Assembly: GCA_023336875.1 (NCBI GenBank)
Contig: JAMBLH010000247.1
Span: 1-10,427 of the forward strand
Direction: 5' to 3'
Origin: Actinomycetes bacterium
Lineage (GTDB): Bacteria; Actinomycetota; Acidimicrobiia; Spongiisociales; UBA5794
DNA length: 10,427 bases
In this document: positions 1 through 7,424 of the stretch, one piece after another
Numbering within the stretch: the stretch's first letter is position 1
Layout: each line of letters starts with the position of its first letter
Notes under the pieces: model-generated
Databases searched by the model: none
What the model saw: only the letters and a program-made list of their open reading frames with translations
What the model was told of the DNA's origin: nothing
Position numbers and translations under genes: made by a program

Positions 1-974
1 AGATCATCTCCTGGCACGCCATCTTCGATCTTGCTCGCCGCAACGCTCGCGATCATTGCCCCATTGTCAGTGCACAAAGCGGGCTCGGGAACGAAGAGCC
101 CCACGCCTCTCCGGTCCGCCTCCTCAGCCAGACGTTGTCGCAGCCGGCGGTTGGCCAACACGCCACCGCCGCCGCCGATCACATTGACACCTGTCGCCTC
201 AACAGCATTGAACGTCTTGTCGACGAGCACGTCAACTATCGCCTCCTGAATCGAGGCTGAAACATCCGCTCGCGGCGGCAGCTCTCCGCGAGCTTTCGCC
301 TTCTCTAGATAAGTTGTGACGGATGTCTTGAGGCCGGAGAACGAGAAGTCATAGGGTCGATCACGCAACGCACGCGGGAACTGCACCGCTTCGGGATCGC
401 CTCCCTCGGCATCGGCGTCGATCGCGGGACCTCCCGGATAGCCGAGACCCATGAACCGGGCAAGCTTGTCGAATGCTTCCCCAGCGGCATCATCGATCGT
501 GCCACCGAGTACCTCGTAGTCGCCCCACGCCTTGACATGGACGATCTGGCTGTGGCCGCCGCTCGCGAGAATCACCACCGCAGGAGGCTGGTAGTCACCG
601 AATGAGAGTCTCGGCGCAAACAGGTGTCCCTCCATGTGATCAATGCCGTAGAGAGGTTTGCCAAGGGCGTAGGCGAACGATTTCGCAAACGAATATCCGA
701 CCATGAGGGGTCCGATCAACCCCGGCCCCTGAGTGACGGCGATCGCATCTATGTCGTCCGGATGGATTCCAGCCTGGGTGATGGCCTGATGAGTCAGGGG
801 CCTGATTGCCTCGACATGCGCTCGAGCTGCAACCTCAGGCACGACACCGCCGAATCGGGCATGCTCCTCGACCTGACTCGACAGGACGGAGCTACGAACC
901 TCGAAGCCCTCTATCACCGCAACACCTGTCTCGTCGCAGCTCGTTTCGAAACCAAGCACAAGTGGCGCGCTCAC
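1..974 (-). CDS. tsaD: tRNA N6-threonylcarbamoyladenosine transferase TsaD (partial, 3' end outside window)
   Basis: TsaD transfers the threonylcarbamoyl group onto A37 of ANN-decoding tRNAs, acting in the cytoplasm with TsaB and TsaE. My translation from the GTG at 974 gives 324 residues before the window edge. It shows the ASKHA N-terminal motif GFETSCDET (8-16), the metal-binding HMEGHL (H113, H117), ASGGHS (138-142), DDAAGEAFDK (161-170), and CTDNGAMIA with the third metal ligand D303. About 15-25 C-terminal residues of a usual ~340-residue protein are missing because the window ends, not because the gene is broken. GTG is chosen because GTGA (974-971) overlaps the rimI stop and a purine-rich GGGGAG lies about 6 bases upstream; no ATG is available. 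It is the last visible gene of the run, with both partners tsaB and tsaE upstream. Identification is near certain. Confidence 0.97.
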   Translation of the reverse strand, partial: MSAPLVLGFETSCDETGVAVIEGFEVRSSVLSSQVEEHARFGGVVPEVAARAHVEAIRPLTHQAITQAGIHPDDIDAIAVTQGPGLIGPLMVGYSFAKSFAYALGKPLYGIDHMEGHLFAPRLSFGDYQPPAVVILASGGHSQIVHVKAWGDYEVLGGTIDDAAGEAFDKLARFMGLGYPGGPAIDADAEGGDPEAVQFPRALRDRPYDFSFSGLKTSVTTYLEKAKARGELPPRADVSASIQEAIVDVLVDKTFNAVEATGVNVIGGGGGVLANRRLRQRLAEEADRRGVGLFVPEPALCTDNGAMIASVAASKIEDGVPGDD

Positions 975-1474
975 AGCTGCTCCCCCTCAAGGTCCGATCG
1001 AATGGAAGCAAGCCGGTCCGCGTAGTCCGACGCGTCGATATCGGTCGCCCACATGACAAGGGCGTCCTCGCTCTTGTAGTAGTTCTTCCGTCTTCCAACA
1101 GGTTCGAATCCGAAGAGTTCATAAAGGCCCTGGGCAGACGAGTTCGACAGACGCACTTCGAGCGTCAGATGCCTCGCACCCACAGCGAGCGCCTGTTCGA
1201 CGAGCGCCAGCATGAGCTTCTTCCCCAGCATCTGGCCACGCGCCTCAGGCGCAACGGCAAGAGTGGTTATGTGGGCATCATCATCGACTACGAGCAGTCC
1301 CCCATATCCGATGATCCGTTTGTCACCATTCGTGACTACGAGGTACTCGCGATTGTCCATTGCAAGCTCGTCGAAGAAGACCCGAGGAGACCACGGCTGG
1401 TCATACACCACAGCTTCAAGGGCAGCGACCGAGGGGATATCGCCTCGATTCATTTCTCTGATGAGCGGGGTCAC
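971..1474 (-). CDS. rimI: Ribosomal-protein-alanine N-acetyltransferase RimI (GNAT family)
   Basis: A 167-residue GNAT acetyltransferase that uses acetyl-CoA to acetylate protein N-termini, classically that of ribosomal protein S18. Visible features are the beta4 / acetyl-CoA loop segment HITTLAVAPEARGQMLGKKL, and the LEVR...LYELFGF segment. Glu106 and Tyr118 (numbering from this start) are 12 residues apart, like catalytic Glu103 and Tyr115 of E. coli RimI. The acetyl-CoA loop reads RGQMLG, where many GNATs have RGxGxG, so its first glycine is Met. Two GTG codons compete as start: 1483 (13-base overlap with tsaB, GGAAGG only 3 bases upstream) and 1474 (GTGA overlap with the tsaB stop, GGAAGG 12 bases upstream). 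I prefer 1474 because the same GTGA junction recurs at tsaE/tsaB and rimI/tsaD. Position between tsaB and tsaD is the common bacterial arrangement. The true substrate is not shown by sequence. Confidence 0.9.
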   Translation of the reverse strand: MTPLIREMNRGDIPSVAALEAVVYDQPWSPRVFFDELAMDNREYLVVTNGDKRIIGYGGLLVVDDDAHITTLAVAPEARGQMLGKKLMLALVEQALAVGARHLTLEVRLSNSSAQGLYELFGFEPVGRRKNYYKSEDALVMWATDIDASDYADRLASIRSDLEGEQL

Positions 1475-2178
1475 TGCGGCCACGCGCCTTCCGAACGGAA
1501 TGCTTGCCAGTTGATCTGCACATCGGGTTCACGAAGGTAGAAAGGACGCACAGCGTCGGGGTCCGTGGTCTTGCCATGTCTTGCCTTCATCGCAGCAATT
1601 TCGAGGATCGCCTCGGCTGACGGGTATCTCGGCCGGCCCCTGCGGACGCGATGGAGACCCGTCCACGTCGAGTCAGGGATCGATTGCCAGTCTCCCACAA
1701 CAAGCGCATCATCGATCTCACTCTCAAGGATTGCTTTGAACTCCTCCGGGTGCACCACCTGAGGCTCACCGTCGGGCGCCACACCACCCGGCAGAGGCGT
1801 GAACGGAGCAACGGCGATCTGGCCTCTGCGCATGTCGACAACCGGCCAGATACGTCTCCGACCGGTGGCTGCCCTGAGCGCGATTACGGTCAAGGACGAA
1901 ACGGTTGCCATCGGCGCACCGATCGCTGCCGCGAATGCCTGTGCTGTTGATATCCCGGAGCGGAGCCCTGTGTAGGGGCCAGGCCCGATATCAACAGCGA
2001 CAAGATCGATGTCTCGAGAGGACCACCCTGCCTGTTCGAGGCAGAAATCGATCGCTGGCACAAGGAACTTGACGTGGCCTCTTCTGTCCACGTTGACCGA
2101 CAACCCACGAAGAGCACCCTCCTCCCCTATCGCGACAGAGGAAGCAGGCGTTGAGGTATCGATCGCAAGAATCCTCAC
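1471..2178 (-). CDS. tsaB: tRNA threonylcarbamoyladenosine biosynthesis protein TsaB
   Basis: TsaB is the non-catalytic ASKHA-fold partner that dimerises with TsaD and is needed for t6A formation. The 235-residue product starts MRILAIDTSTPASSVAIG and carries the TsaB hallmark as GPGPYTGLRSGIS (from about residue 65; commonly GPGSFTGLRVG), preceded by GHVKFLVPAIDFCL. Length fits the family (about 220-240). A GTG at 2208 in the same frame would add ten residues (reading MVRARPGSLG), but I choose the GTG at 2178. It places the conserved MRILAIDTS at the N-terminus, overlaps the tsaE stop as GTGA (2178-2175), and has GGGAG 7 bases upstream inside the end of tsaE. Downstream it overlaps rimI. Coupling with tsaE, rimI and tsaD supports the assignment independently of the motifs. 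Confidence 0.95.
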   Translation of the reverse strand: MRILAIDTSTPASSVAIGEEGALRGLSVNVDRRGHVKFLVPAIDFCLEQAGWSSRDIDLVAVDIGPGPYTGLRSGISTAQAFAAAIGAPMATVSSLTVIALRAATGRRRIWPVVDMRRGQIAVAPFTPLPGGVAPDGEPQVVHPEEFKAILESEIDDALVVGDWQSIPDSTWTGLHRVRRGRPRYPSAEAILEIAAMKARHGKTTDPDAVRPFYLREPDVQINWQAFRSEGAWPQ

Positions 2179-2627
2179 GCCAAGGCTCCCAGGTCTCGCT
2201 CTGACCATCTACCGTGCGGCTCGAAGCTGATCACTCGATCGTCGCCATCGATCTCGAATCGGATAACGAGATGGTCAGGGGGAAGGCTGTCGGCGATCGC
2301 GTCGCCCCATTCGATGAGCACGGCACCATCTGCGCCCTCGTCGGCGAGTTCGAGATCCTCGAACTCTCCCACTGACCCGAGGCGGTATACATCTGCATGG
2401 ATCAAGGGAAGGAACCCATCCCTGTACACCTTCTCGATGAGAAAAGTCGGGCTTGTGATGCGGGCTGCAATGCCAAGCCCGTTCGCCACACCCGAAACGA
2501 AGAGCGTCTTACCAGCGCCGAGACGTCCCGCGAGCGCCACGATATCGCCTGCCGTAAGCAGTGCGGCAAACCTGCGTCCCAACAGCAGTGTCTCGTCAGG
2601 AGATGAAGTGCGGATATCAATGGCCAT
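2175..2627 (-). CDS. tsaE: tRNA threonylcarbamoyladenosine biosynthesis ATPase TsaE
   Basis: TsaE is the small P-loop ATPase that resets the TsaB-TsaD complex during t6A synthesis. The product has 150 residues, normal for the family. It shows Walker A GRLGAGKT (34-41), then SPTFLI, HADVYRL and VLIEWGD, the conserved order for TsaE. The Walker A neighbourhood is slightly unusual: Arg stands where Asp is common (GDLGAGKT), and Leu follows the Walker Thr where Thr is common. The ATG at 2627 is chosen. Upstream in-frame sequence reaches 2690 but would overlap the uracil-DNA glycosylase gene by 74 bases and add a non-conserved 21-residue tail. With 2627 the overlap with the glycosylase stop is 11 bases, and GAG sits about 7 bases upstream. 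Its stop overlaps the tsaB start. Confidence 0.94.
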   Translation of the reverse strand: MAIDIRTSSPDETLLLGRRFAALLTAGDIVALAGRLGAGKTLFVSGVANGLGIAARITSPTFLIEKVYRDGFLPLIHADVYRLGSVGEFEDLELADEGADGAVLIEWGDAIADSLPPDHLVIRFEIDGDDRVISFEPHGRWSERDLGALA

Positions 2628-3213
2628 CGATGTACTCAAGATTACCGTCAATGATGTTCCGGACAATGGCGAGATCCGCTCGGATATCATCTGTTACCTT
2701 GTCTCCGCCCCGTAGAGCTGCGGCAGGGTGGAATGTGGGTACAAGGAACCTGCCCCACCACTCATATGCCCTGCCACGCATACGGGTGATACCTGTTGTG
2801 GTTCTAAGAAGAAGCTTCGTCGAGAAGTTTCCGAGTGTGATGACAACCTTCGGGTCAATGAGCTCGATCTGTCGCTTCAGATAGCCCTTGCACGCGTCGA
2901 TCTCGTCCGGCCTCGGATCGCGATTCCCTGGAGGGCGACACTTGGCAACGTTGGTGATGTAGACGTCATCGCGCGCCAAGTCGATCTCGCCAAGGAGCTT
3001 GACAAGAAGCTGGCCGGATCGTCCAACGAACGGAATACCCTGCTCATCCTCCTGCTGCCCTGGGGCCTCACCGACGATCAACACGTCAGCATCGGGTGAC
3101 CCAGCGCCAAATACGACCTGAGTTCGTCCCTCCGCGAGAGAACAGGCTGTGCAGTCACGGGCAATGATCGCGAGGGCATCGAGCGAATCGACAGTCGTGA
3201 GATCGATGGTCAC
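2617..3213 (-). CDS. Family-4 (Fe-S cluster) uracil-DNA glycosylase
   Basis: This enzyme excises uracil from DNA, starting base excision repair of deaminated cytosine. The 198-residue protein has the family-4 pattern: cluster cysteines C21 and C24 (CTAC), C92 (KCRPPGNRDP) and C108 (DACKG), the uracil-binding motif GEAPGQQED (about 48-56) with the following PFVGRSGQLL, and the C-terminal motif FHPAA (H162). All four cysteines of the 4Fe-4S site are present. It lacks the KRRIH insert of the UdgX class, so normal glycosylase activity is expected. The start is a GTG at 3213, overlapping the upstream peptidase stop as GTGA. Its 3' end overlaps tsaE by 11 bases. Its job has no obvious link to t6A or cell-wall synthesis, so it is probably simply co-transcribed with the operon. 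Confidence 0.94.
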   Translation of the reverse strand: MTIDLTTVDSLDALAIIARDCTACSLAEGRTQVVFGAGSPDADVLIVGEAPGQQEDEQGIPFVGRSGQLLVKLLGEIDLARDDVYITNVAKCRPPGNRDPRPDEIDACKGYLKRQIELIDPKVVITLGNFSTKLLLRTTTGITRMRGRAYEWWGRFLVPTFHPAAALRGGDKVTDDIRADLAIVRNIIDGNLEYIDGH

Positions 3214-4100
3214 ATTTGGCCTGCATGCTCGATTGCCGTGATGATGGAAGCGGCAACCGTCTCAAACGCGGCCTCGATGAGGCCATCGACGTTCGCCTCA
3301 TGGGCCTCGTTCGACACCACGAACACTGTATCTCCATCGTATCGGGTGTGAGCCGGCCTGATCGTCGCTCCAATTGCGTCGTGTGCCCTCACGGCCATCC
3401 TTCGCAATTCAGCACGTTCGGCAATCGCGTCCGTGGCGATCGCCACAAGTGTGGTGTTCTGACCAAGATCGAGATTCTGGCGCGCCACGGCGTCTACATC
3501 GATTGTTCCCGTGAGGCGCTTGCCTTTGAGCGAGTACACATCGCCAACAGCGTTGAGCGCCACGAGTGCCCCTACGGTGGCGTCGCCAACTCTGACAGAG
3601 GCAGAACCGATTCCAGAACGCGTGGCATGCTCGATGCCCGCAAGCTTGCCCACGGTTGCGCCCGTCCCCGCGCCGACCGATCCCATCGCTGCGCTGCCCC
3701 GACTGCGAGACCGGTACGCCGACCTCCCATCGACAGCGGTGGGGCGGACGTCTGAGCGACCAACCATCAGGTCATAAAGGATCACCGTTGGCACAATTGG
3801 AACCGGACCGGTTGGTGTGGGCGCGCCTCTGCCTTCAGCTTCAAGCTCGTCAACAACGCCCTGTGCGGAGTCAAGCCCGAACGCGCTCCCGCCTGAGAAC
3901 ACGAGAGCGTTGACTGTGACAGGTTTGATTGCGTCGCCAAAGATCGCAAGCTCGCGAGTACCCGGTGCTCCGCCACGAACGTCGACGACGCCGACGTTCG
4001 GCTCTGGAAAGGTCATCACGGTGACGCCTGTCATGGCGTCTGCGTCCGTGTAGTGGCCAACCGAGACCCCCTCTACGTCTGTGATCGTTCTGTCAGCCAT
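3210..4100 (-). CDS. P1 family peptidase (DmpA/NylC-like, self-cleaving N-terminal-nucleophile hydrolase)
   Basis: A 296-residue member of the P1/S58 family, which includes the aminopeptidase DmpA and the nylon-oligomer hydrolase NylC. Family features visible are ITDVEGVSVGHYTD near the N-terminus, VRGGAPGTRE (41-50), VFSGGSAFGLDSAQGV (67-82), and QNTTLVAIATDA (214-225). In this family the precursor cleaves itself just before a Ser/Thr that becomes the N-terminal nucleophile. By comparison with the Asn-Thr cleavage site of NylC, cleavage here would fall between N215 and T216, giving a large and a small chain. No signal peptide is seen, so the enzyme is probably cytoplasmic. The natural substrate cannot be read from the sequence. 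The ATG at 4100 overlaps the alr stop by 8 bases; the stop overlaps the glycosylase GTG by 4. It lies next to alr, but no functional link is proven. Confidence 0.9.
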   Translation of the reverse strand: MADRTITDVEGVSVGHYTDADAMTGVTVMTFPEPNVGVVDVRGGAPGTRELAIFGDAIKPVTVNALVFSGGSAFGLDSAQGVVDELEAEGRGAPTPTGPVPIVPTVILYDLMVGRSDVRPTAVDGRSAYRSRSRGSAAMGSVGAGTGATVGKLAGIEHATRSGIGSASVRVGDATVGALVALNAVGDVYSLKGKRLTGTIDVDAVARQNLDLGQNTTLVAIATDAIAERAELRRMAVRAHDAIGATIRPAHTRYDGDTVFVVSNEAHEANVDGLIEAAFETVAASIITAIEHAGQM

Positions 4101-5214
4101 TGTCGGTCCCCCCGATGTAGCGGCGAGTCAGGCGGGGCCCGAAGTCGCAGACGATCTCGTACGTGATGGTGTCGAGGAGCTCCGCCCAGTCCTGAGCCGT
4201 GATCGCTTCATCGTCTTGTCGACCCATCAGTACAACCTCGTCACCTACGCGGACATCGTGGTCTCCGGCGTCAACGATCACCATATCCATGCTCACTGTG
4301 CCAGCGAACGGCAGGCGGTCACCACCGATCAGCACCGAACCAATCTCCGAAAGGCTCCTCTGTACCCCATCCGCGTAGCCAATTGGAATCGTCACAACCC
4401 TGCTCGGGGAATCCAAAGATCTTCGACGGCCGTACGAAGGCCGAGCACCGCCAGGAAGGTCGCGTACATAAGCAACGTGGCTCACCACTCGCATAGCCGG
4501 CCTGAGATCGATGCCGGCACCGCTGCCCGGATGTGGTCGTAGCCCGTAGATTCCCAAGCCAATCCGACACATGTCGTGGCGAGTCTCAGGTATATCGAAC
4601 GCCGCGGCTGTGTTGGCCGCATGGACTACCTTGGGACGGATACCTTCAGACTCCAGCGCCTCAACGAACTCCACAAGAGCAATGTTCTGCGCCCGCGTGA
4701 ACTCGGCGTCCTCGTCCGCGACGGGGAAGTGCGTAAAGACTCCCTGGAGCACAAGACGATCATCCCGTTCGATCATGCGAGCGATCTCGAACGCCTCCAC
4801 AGGTGGGGCTCCAACACGATGCATCCCCGTATCAAGTTTGAGGTGTACGGGATACGGCAGTGTCGTCGTGTTCCGTGCCGCAGCAGCCAACCGCTCAACG
4901 AACTCGACCCGATATGCAGTCGGGGTGAGACCGTAGGTCACGATCGGTAGCACCTCCTCGAGCGACGGCTCGGATAGGACAAGGATCGGCACATCAATGT
5001 CAGCCTCCCTCAGCCGGACGCCCTCCTCGACGAGAGCAACCGCGAGCCACCCGGCACCACCCCGGATCGCTGCCTCAGCGACAGGGATGTCCCCGTGACC
5101 GTAGGCATCCGCCTTGACGACAGCGCACACGTCGGAGTCACCGATCGTGGCACCGATCTGGCGGACGTTGTGCTCGATTGCGTCGAGATCGATCTCGATC
5201 CACGATGGGCGCAT
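4093..5214 (-). CDS. alr: Alanine racemase (PLP-dependent)
   Basis: Alr interconverts L- and D-alanine, supplying D-Ala for peptidoglycan. The 373-residue product begins MRPSWIEIDLDAIEHNVRQ, the normal Alr N-terminus. PLP-binding lysine is K34 in VVKADAYGHG (usually VVKANAYGHG). KLDTGMHRVG (126-135), HAANTAAAF (198-206) and RIGLGIYG (217-224) follow. The second catalytic residue, from the neighbouring subunit, is Y261 in RPSYGRRR, and IPIGYADGV and GTVSMDM complete the C-terminal domain. The reading frame stays open upstream to 5295, but that would overlap nnr and add 27 non-conserved residues. The ATG at 5214 has GGAG 4 bases upstream and leaves a 40-base gap after nnr, the largest gap in the downstream part of the run. 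No promoter is evident in that gap. Confidence 0.96.
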   Translation of the reverse strand: MRPSWIEIDLDAIEHNVRQIGATIGDSDVCAVVKADAYGHGDIPVAEAAIRGGAGWLAVALVEEGVRLREADIDVPILVLSEPSLEEVLPIVTYGLTPTAYRVEFVERLAAAARNTTTLPYPVHLKLDTGMHRVGAPPVEAFEIARMIERDDRLVLQGVFTHFPVADEDAEFTRAQNIALVEFVEALESEGIRPKVVHAANTAAAFDIPETRHDMCRIGLGIYGLRPHPGSGAGIDLRPAMRVVSHVAYVRDLPGGARPSYGRRRSLDSPSRVVTIPIGYADGVQRSLSEIGSVLIGGDRLPFAGTVSMDMVIVDAGDHDVRVGDEVVLMGRQDDEAITAQDWAELLDTITYEIVCDFGPRLTRRYIGGTDNG

Positions 5215-5254
5215 GCTGCTCCATATTGTTGTTGGCCGCCACGCGAGACGGTAG

Positions 5255-6679
5255 TCAGCCTGAACGGTACGCGCTGACTGCTGTTGACACCTCATCGATA
5301 AGCCGCATCGGCGTCACAGCATGCTGGGTTGCAACCGATGACCCTGCAACACCATGGATGTATGCCGCTGAAGCCGCTGCCTCCGGTGTATCGAGTCCCC
5401 CAGCAATGAACGCCGCAATCATGCCTGCAAGCACATCGCCCGTTCCTGCCGTGGCCAGCTCAGCGCCACCCGTATCCACGATCACTATGTCGTCCGAGAC
5501 AACCAGCGTAGGATTCCCCTTTAGAAGCAGTGTGGATCCTGTCTCATGAGCCAGCCAGCGAGCCGATATCGCGTCCGGATCTGCCCCAGCTAGACGCCTG
5601 AACTCGCCGCCGTGGGGTGTCAGGACTGTCGGGGCCTCGCGCCTCTTGAGGACGTCGAGTCGCGCAAGGGCGTTGAGCGCTCCGGCATCCAGCACGATGG
5701 CTCCGTTGAAACCGTCAAGGATGTGTTCAACGAACTCCGATGCCACCGGTTCGAGTCCTGGACCCATCACGAGGGCGTCGAATCTTCCAAGCAACGACAG
5801 GACCTCAGACGCGTGGTTTCTCCACGATGTCGTCTCGGAAGCTTCCAACTGTGGGATGTCGGGAGCTGCCGAGGCATACACGTTCGAGGTCGCGGCGGTG
5901 GTGAACAGGACGGAGGCGCCTGCACCTGCTGCGATAGCACCCCTTGCGGAGAAGAGCGCAGCACCTGTGAGGCCAGAAACACCACCGATTGTTGCGACTG
6001 CACCCGCGGACCATTTGTGTGATGTTCTCTCTCTTCGAGGTACGGAGATATCCTCACGGGTCATCAGATACATCTCGGGCTCGCCACCGACCAATCCAAT
6101 GTCATACAGATCGACAGAGCCACACAGGTCTGGGCCGTCTCCAACGAAGTGCCCTGTCTTGTAGCTGTGAAATGTTGCCGTGCGATCTGCCTTGAACACG
6201 GACCCGACGGCAAGGCCTGTGTCACCGTCCATGCCTGACGGAACATCAACGGCAAGAATGGCATATGGCCCGTCGGCCCACGCAGCAACCTCAGGGGGGA
6301 GTTCTCCGCGGAAGCCAGTACCAACAAAGGCGTCGACAACGAGGTCGCTTTGCTCTGGTGGCCCAATCGGCCCAACTCGGACCCCGTTGGCTACTGCGGC
6401 CTTCATTGCACGGTGAGCCGTAGTGTTCTCGGCGGGCTCGCCGACCTGATGCACTGTCACCGTTGCTCCTCTTCTGGCCAGATACCTGGCGGCAACGTAA
6501 CCATCTCCACCGTTGTTGCCTGTGCCCGCAATGATGTGGACACGGCTTCCGTAGCCAACACCAAGTCGAACTGCCGACAGCGCTACTCCGTTGCCCGCTG
6601 CATCCATCAACCGATCGATGTCGGAAGTCGTCTCCGCATCGATCCGACGCATCTCGTCGACGGTCACGATCGGTTTCAT
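5255..6679 (-). CDS. nnr: Bifunctional NAD(P)H-hydrate epimerase / ADP-dependent NAD(P)H-hydrate dehydratase
   Basis: This metabolite-repair enzyme restores hydrated NADH/NADPH. The epimerase domain interconverts R- and S-NAD(P)HX, and the kinase-like domain dehydrates the S form using ADP. The 474-residue protein has both. The N-terminal YjeF/NnrE domain (about 1-210) contains AGTGNNGGDGYVAARYL (51-67), DAFVGTGFRGELP (116-128) and VDVPSGMDGDTG (144-155). The C-terminal ribokinase-like NnrD domain (about 215-470) contains the MGPGLE turn (305-310), TPHGGEF (354-360), LLKGNPT (385-391) and ATAGTGDVLAGMIAAF (409-424), with the catalytic Asp at 415. Full length and both active-site motifs suggest full function. 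The ATG start overlaps the acpS stop as ATGA (6679-6676). acpS-nnr-alr is a recurrent actinobacterial order. Confidence 0.96.
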   Translation of the reverse strand: MKPIVTVDEMRRIDAETTSDIDRLMDAAGNGVALSAVRLGVGYGSRVHIIAGTGNNGGDGYVAARYLARRGATVTVHQVGEPAENTTAHRAMKAAVANGVRVGPIGPPEQSDLVVDAFVGTGFRGELPPEVAAWADGPYAILAVDVPSGMDGDTGLAVGSVFKADRTATFHSYKTGHFVGDGPDLCGSVDLYDIGLVGGEPEMYLMTREDISVPRRERTSHKWSAGAVATIGGVSGLTGAALFSARGAIAAGAGASVLFTTAATSNVYASAAPDIPQLEASETTSWRNHASEVLSLLGRFDALVMGPGLEPVASEFVEHILDGFNGAIVLDAGALNALARLDVLKRREAPTVLTPHGGEFRRLAGADPDAISARWLAHETGSTLLLKGNPTLVVSDDIVIVDTGGAELATAGTGDVLAGMIAAFIAGGLDTPEAAASAAYIHGVAGSSVATQHAVTPMRLIDEVSTAVSAYRSG

Positions 6680-7059
6680 CGGGTGTGTTCCCTCTGCGAG
6701 ATGACGAAGACCATTGCGTCGTCTCGCGTGTGAGTGATAGTGATCTTTATGTCAACGACACCGAGCATTTCAGCCCGTTGCTCTGCTTTTCCGTAGAGAT
6801 TGACCCTTGGAGGACCCCCACCAGTGATTTCGACGTGGGTCCAGGGAATCCTTCGCCAGCCTGTGAAGAGACTCTTCATGACGGCCTCTTTGCCCGCGAA
6901 TCTCGCTGCAAGTCGTTCTGAAGGATCGGTGAACCGGTGGGCATACTCCCACTCGTGATCGGTGAAGCACCGACGACGAAAGCCGCTGGGGTCCTTCTGC
7001 AGCAGTCGGCGCACACGCTGCACGTCCGCAAGATCGATGCCAAGTCCAACAATCTCCAT
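6676..7059 (-). CDS. acpS: Holo-[acyl-carrier-protein] synthase AcpS
   Basis: AcpS transfers 4'-phosphopantetheine from CoA to the serine of apo-acyl carrier protein, switching on fatty-acid synthesis. The 127-residue product carries the two family signatures: GIDLADVQRV with Mg-binding D9, and RFAGKEAVMK with E58. These are the same residue numbers as the Mg ligands Asp9 and Glu58 of E. coli AcpS, which supports the chosen ATG. The late ITHTRDDAMVFVI matches the usual ISHSRDYA-type strand. The gene begins 13 bases after the stop of the small DUF2384-like gene; I see no good Shine-Dalgarno in front of it, so translation may depend on coupling to the upstream gene. It overlaps nnr by 4 bases. 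Confidence 0.95.
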   Translation of the reverse strand: MEIVGLGIDLADVQRVRRLLQKDPSGFRRRCFTDHEWEYAHRFTDPSERLAARFAGKEAVMKSLFTGWRRIPWTHVEITGGGPPRVNLYGKAEQRAEMLGVVDIKITITHTRDDAMVFVISQREHTR

Positions 7060-7072
7060 ACATCGCAGGCTA

Positions 7073-7414
7073 CTACCGCCAGTTCACATTCTCCGCTGCC
7101 CTGGCGATGCGCTCAGGACTGTCGCCGCTCGAGAGCCGACGCAAAGGTGTGGCACCGGCGAGTGCTTCGTTTGGGCGGGCAAGCCATTCGGCGATGTCGA
7201 GATCGTCGAAGCTTCGCCTGAGTGTTTGGACAACCGAGCCGAGGTCACTTCGGATTCCGAGCTCGTCGAATTGGAACTCGAAGTACACCTCTTCAAGCCA
7301 GGTCCCTCCGATATGGAGAAGATCTGGTCTTCGGACCAACTCCTCCGTTGAGATACCTGCTCTTTGAGCCGCCTCGCCGCGGAGGAGAAAATGGCCGATG
7401 AGGATGTGGTCCGT
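7073..7414 (-). CDS. Small protein with MbcA/ParS/Xre (DUF2384)-like C-terminal region; non-canonical start
   Basis: A product of about 113 residues is inferred. The C-terminal AEWLARPNEALAGATPLRRL (about 75-94) resembles the toxin-binding domain of Xre/MbcA/ParS antitoxins (pattern W-L-x-x-P-N-x-x-L-x-G-x-T-P-L). The N-terminal FLLRGEAAQRAGIS could be a helix-turn-helix, and the middle (GGTWLEEVYFEFQFDELG) looks like folded protein. The conserved-looking part begins well before the first standard start, TTG at 7339, which has GGAGGAG directly abutting it and no spacing. A proper AGGAG lies at 7424-7420, overlapping the kinase stop codon, and 5 bases later the codon is ACG (7414-7412) followed by DHILIGHFLL. 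I therefore extend to 7414 and regard ACG as a rare start, a mutated ATG or a base error. If TTG is used the protein has 88 residues. No RES-type toxin gene is adjacent, so an antitoxin role is not established. Confidence 0.6.
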   Translation of the reverse strand, partial: TDHILIGHFLLRGEAAQRAGISTEELVRRPDLLHIGGTWLEEVYFEFQFDELGIRSDLGSVVQTLRRSFDDLDIAEWLARPNEALAGATPLRRLSSGDSPERIARAAENVNWR

Positions 7415-7419
7415 TTCGA

Positions 7420-7424
7420 CTCCT
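7420..7424 (-). promoter_or_regulatory. Shine-Dalgarno AGGAG overlapping the kinase-like stop codon
   Basis: On the minus strand the kinase-like gene ends GAG AGT TAG, and the TAG runs directly into AGGAG. The next five bases lead to an ACG codon in frame with the DUF2384-like gene. The position is ideal for terminational re-initiation, and the site decides where that small gene most likely starts. Confidence 0.55.

Noticed and set aside
1..974. Truncated or pseudogene tsaD
   Set aside because: The frame is intact with all metal-binding residues up to the window boundary; the missing C-terminus is simply outside the window.
806..1540. Long open frame on the plus strand (about 244 codons) opposite rimI and the ends of tsaB and tsaD
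   Set aside because: It lies antisense to well-identified genes. Its translation is rich in Arg/His/Ser with no recognisable domain, as expected for the complement of high-GC coding DNA.
2617..3213. UdgX-type (DNA cross-linking) uracil-DNA glycosylase
   Set aside because: The KRRIH-type insertion typical of UdgX is absent; motifs fit ordinary family-4 enzymes.
4081..4542. Plus-strand open frame of about 153 codons opposite the end of alr
   Set aside because: Fully antisense to alr, whose catalytic motifs are intact; no domain in the plus-strand translation.
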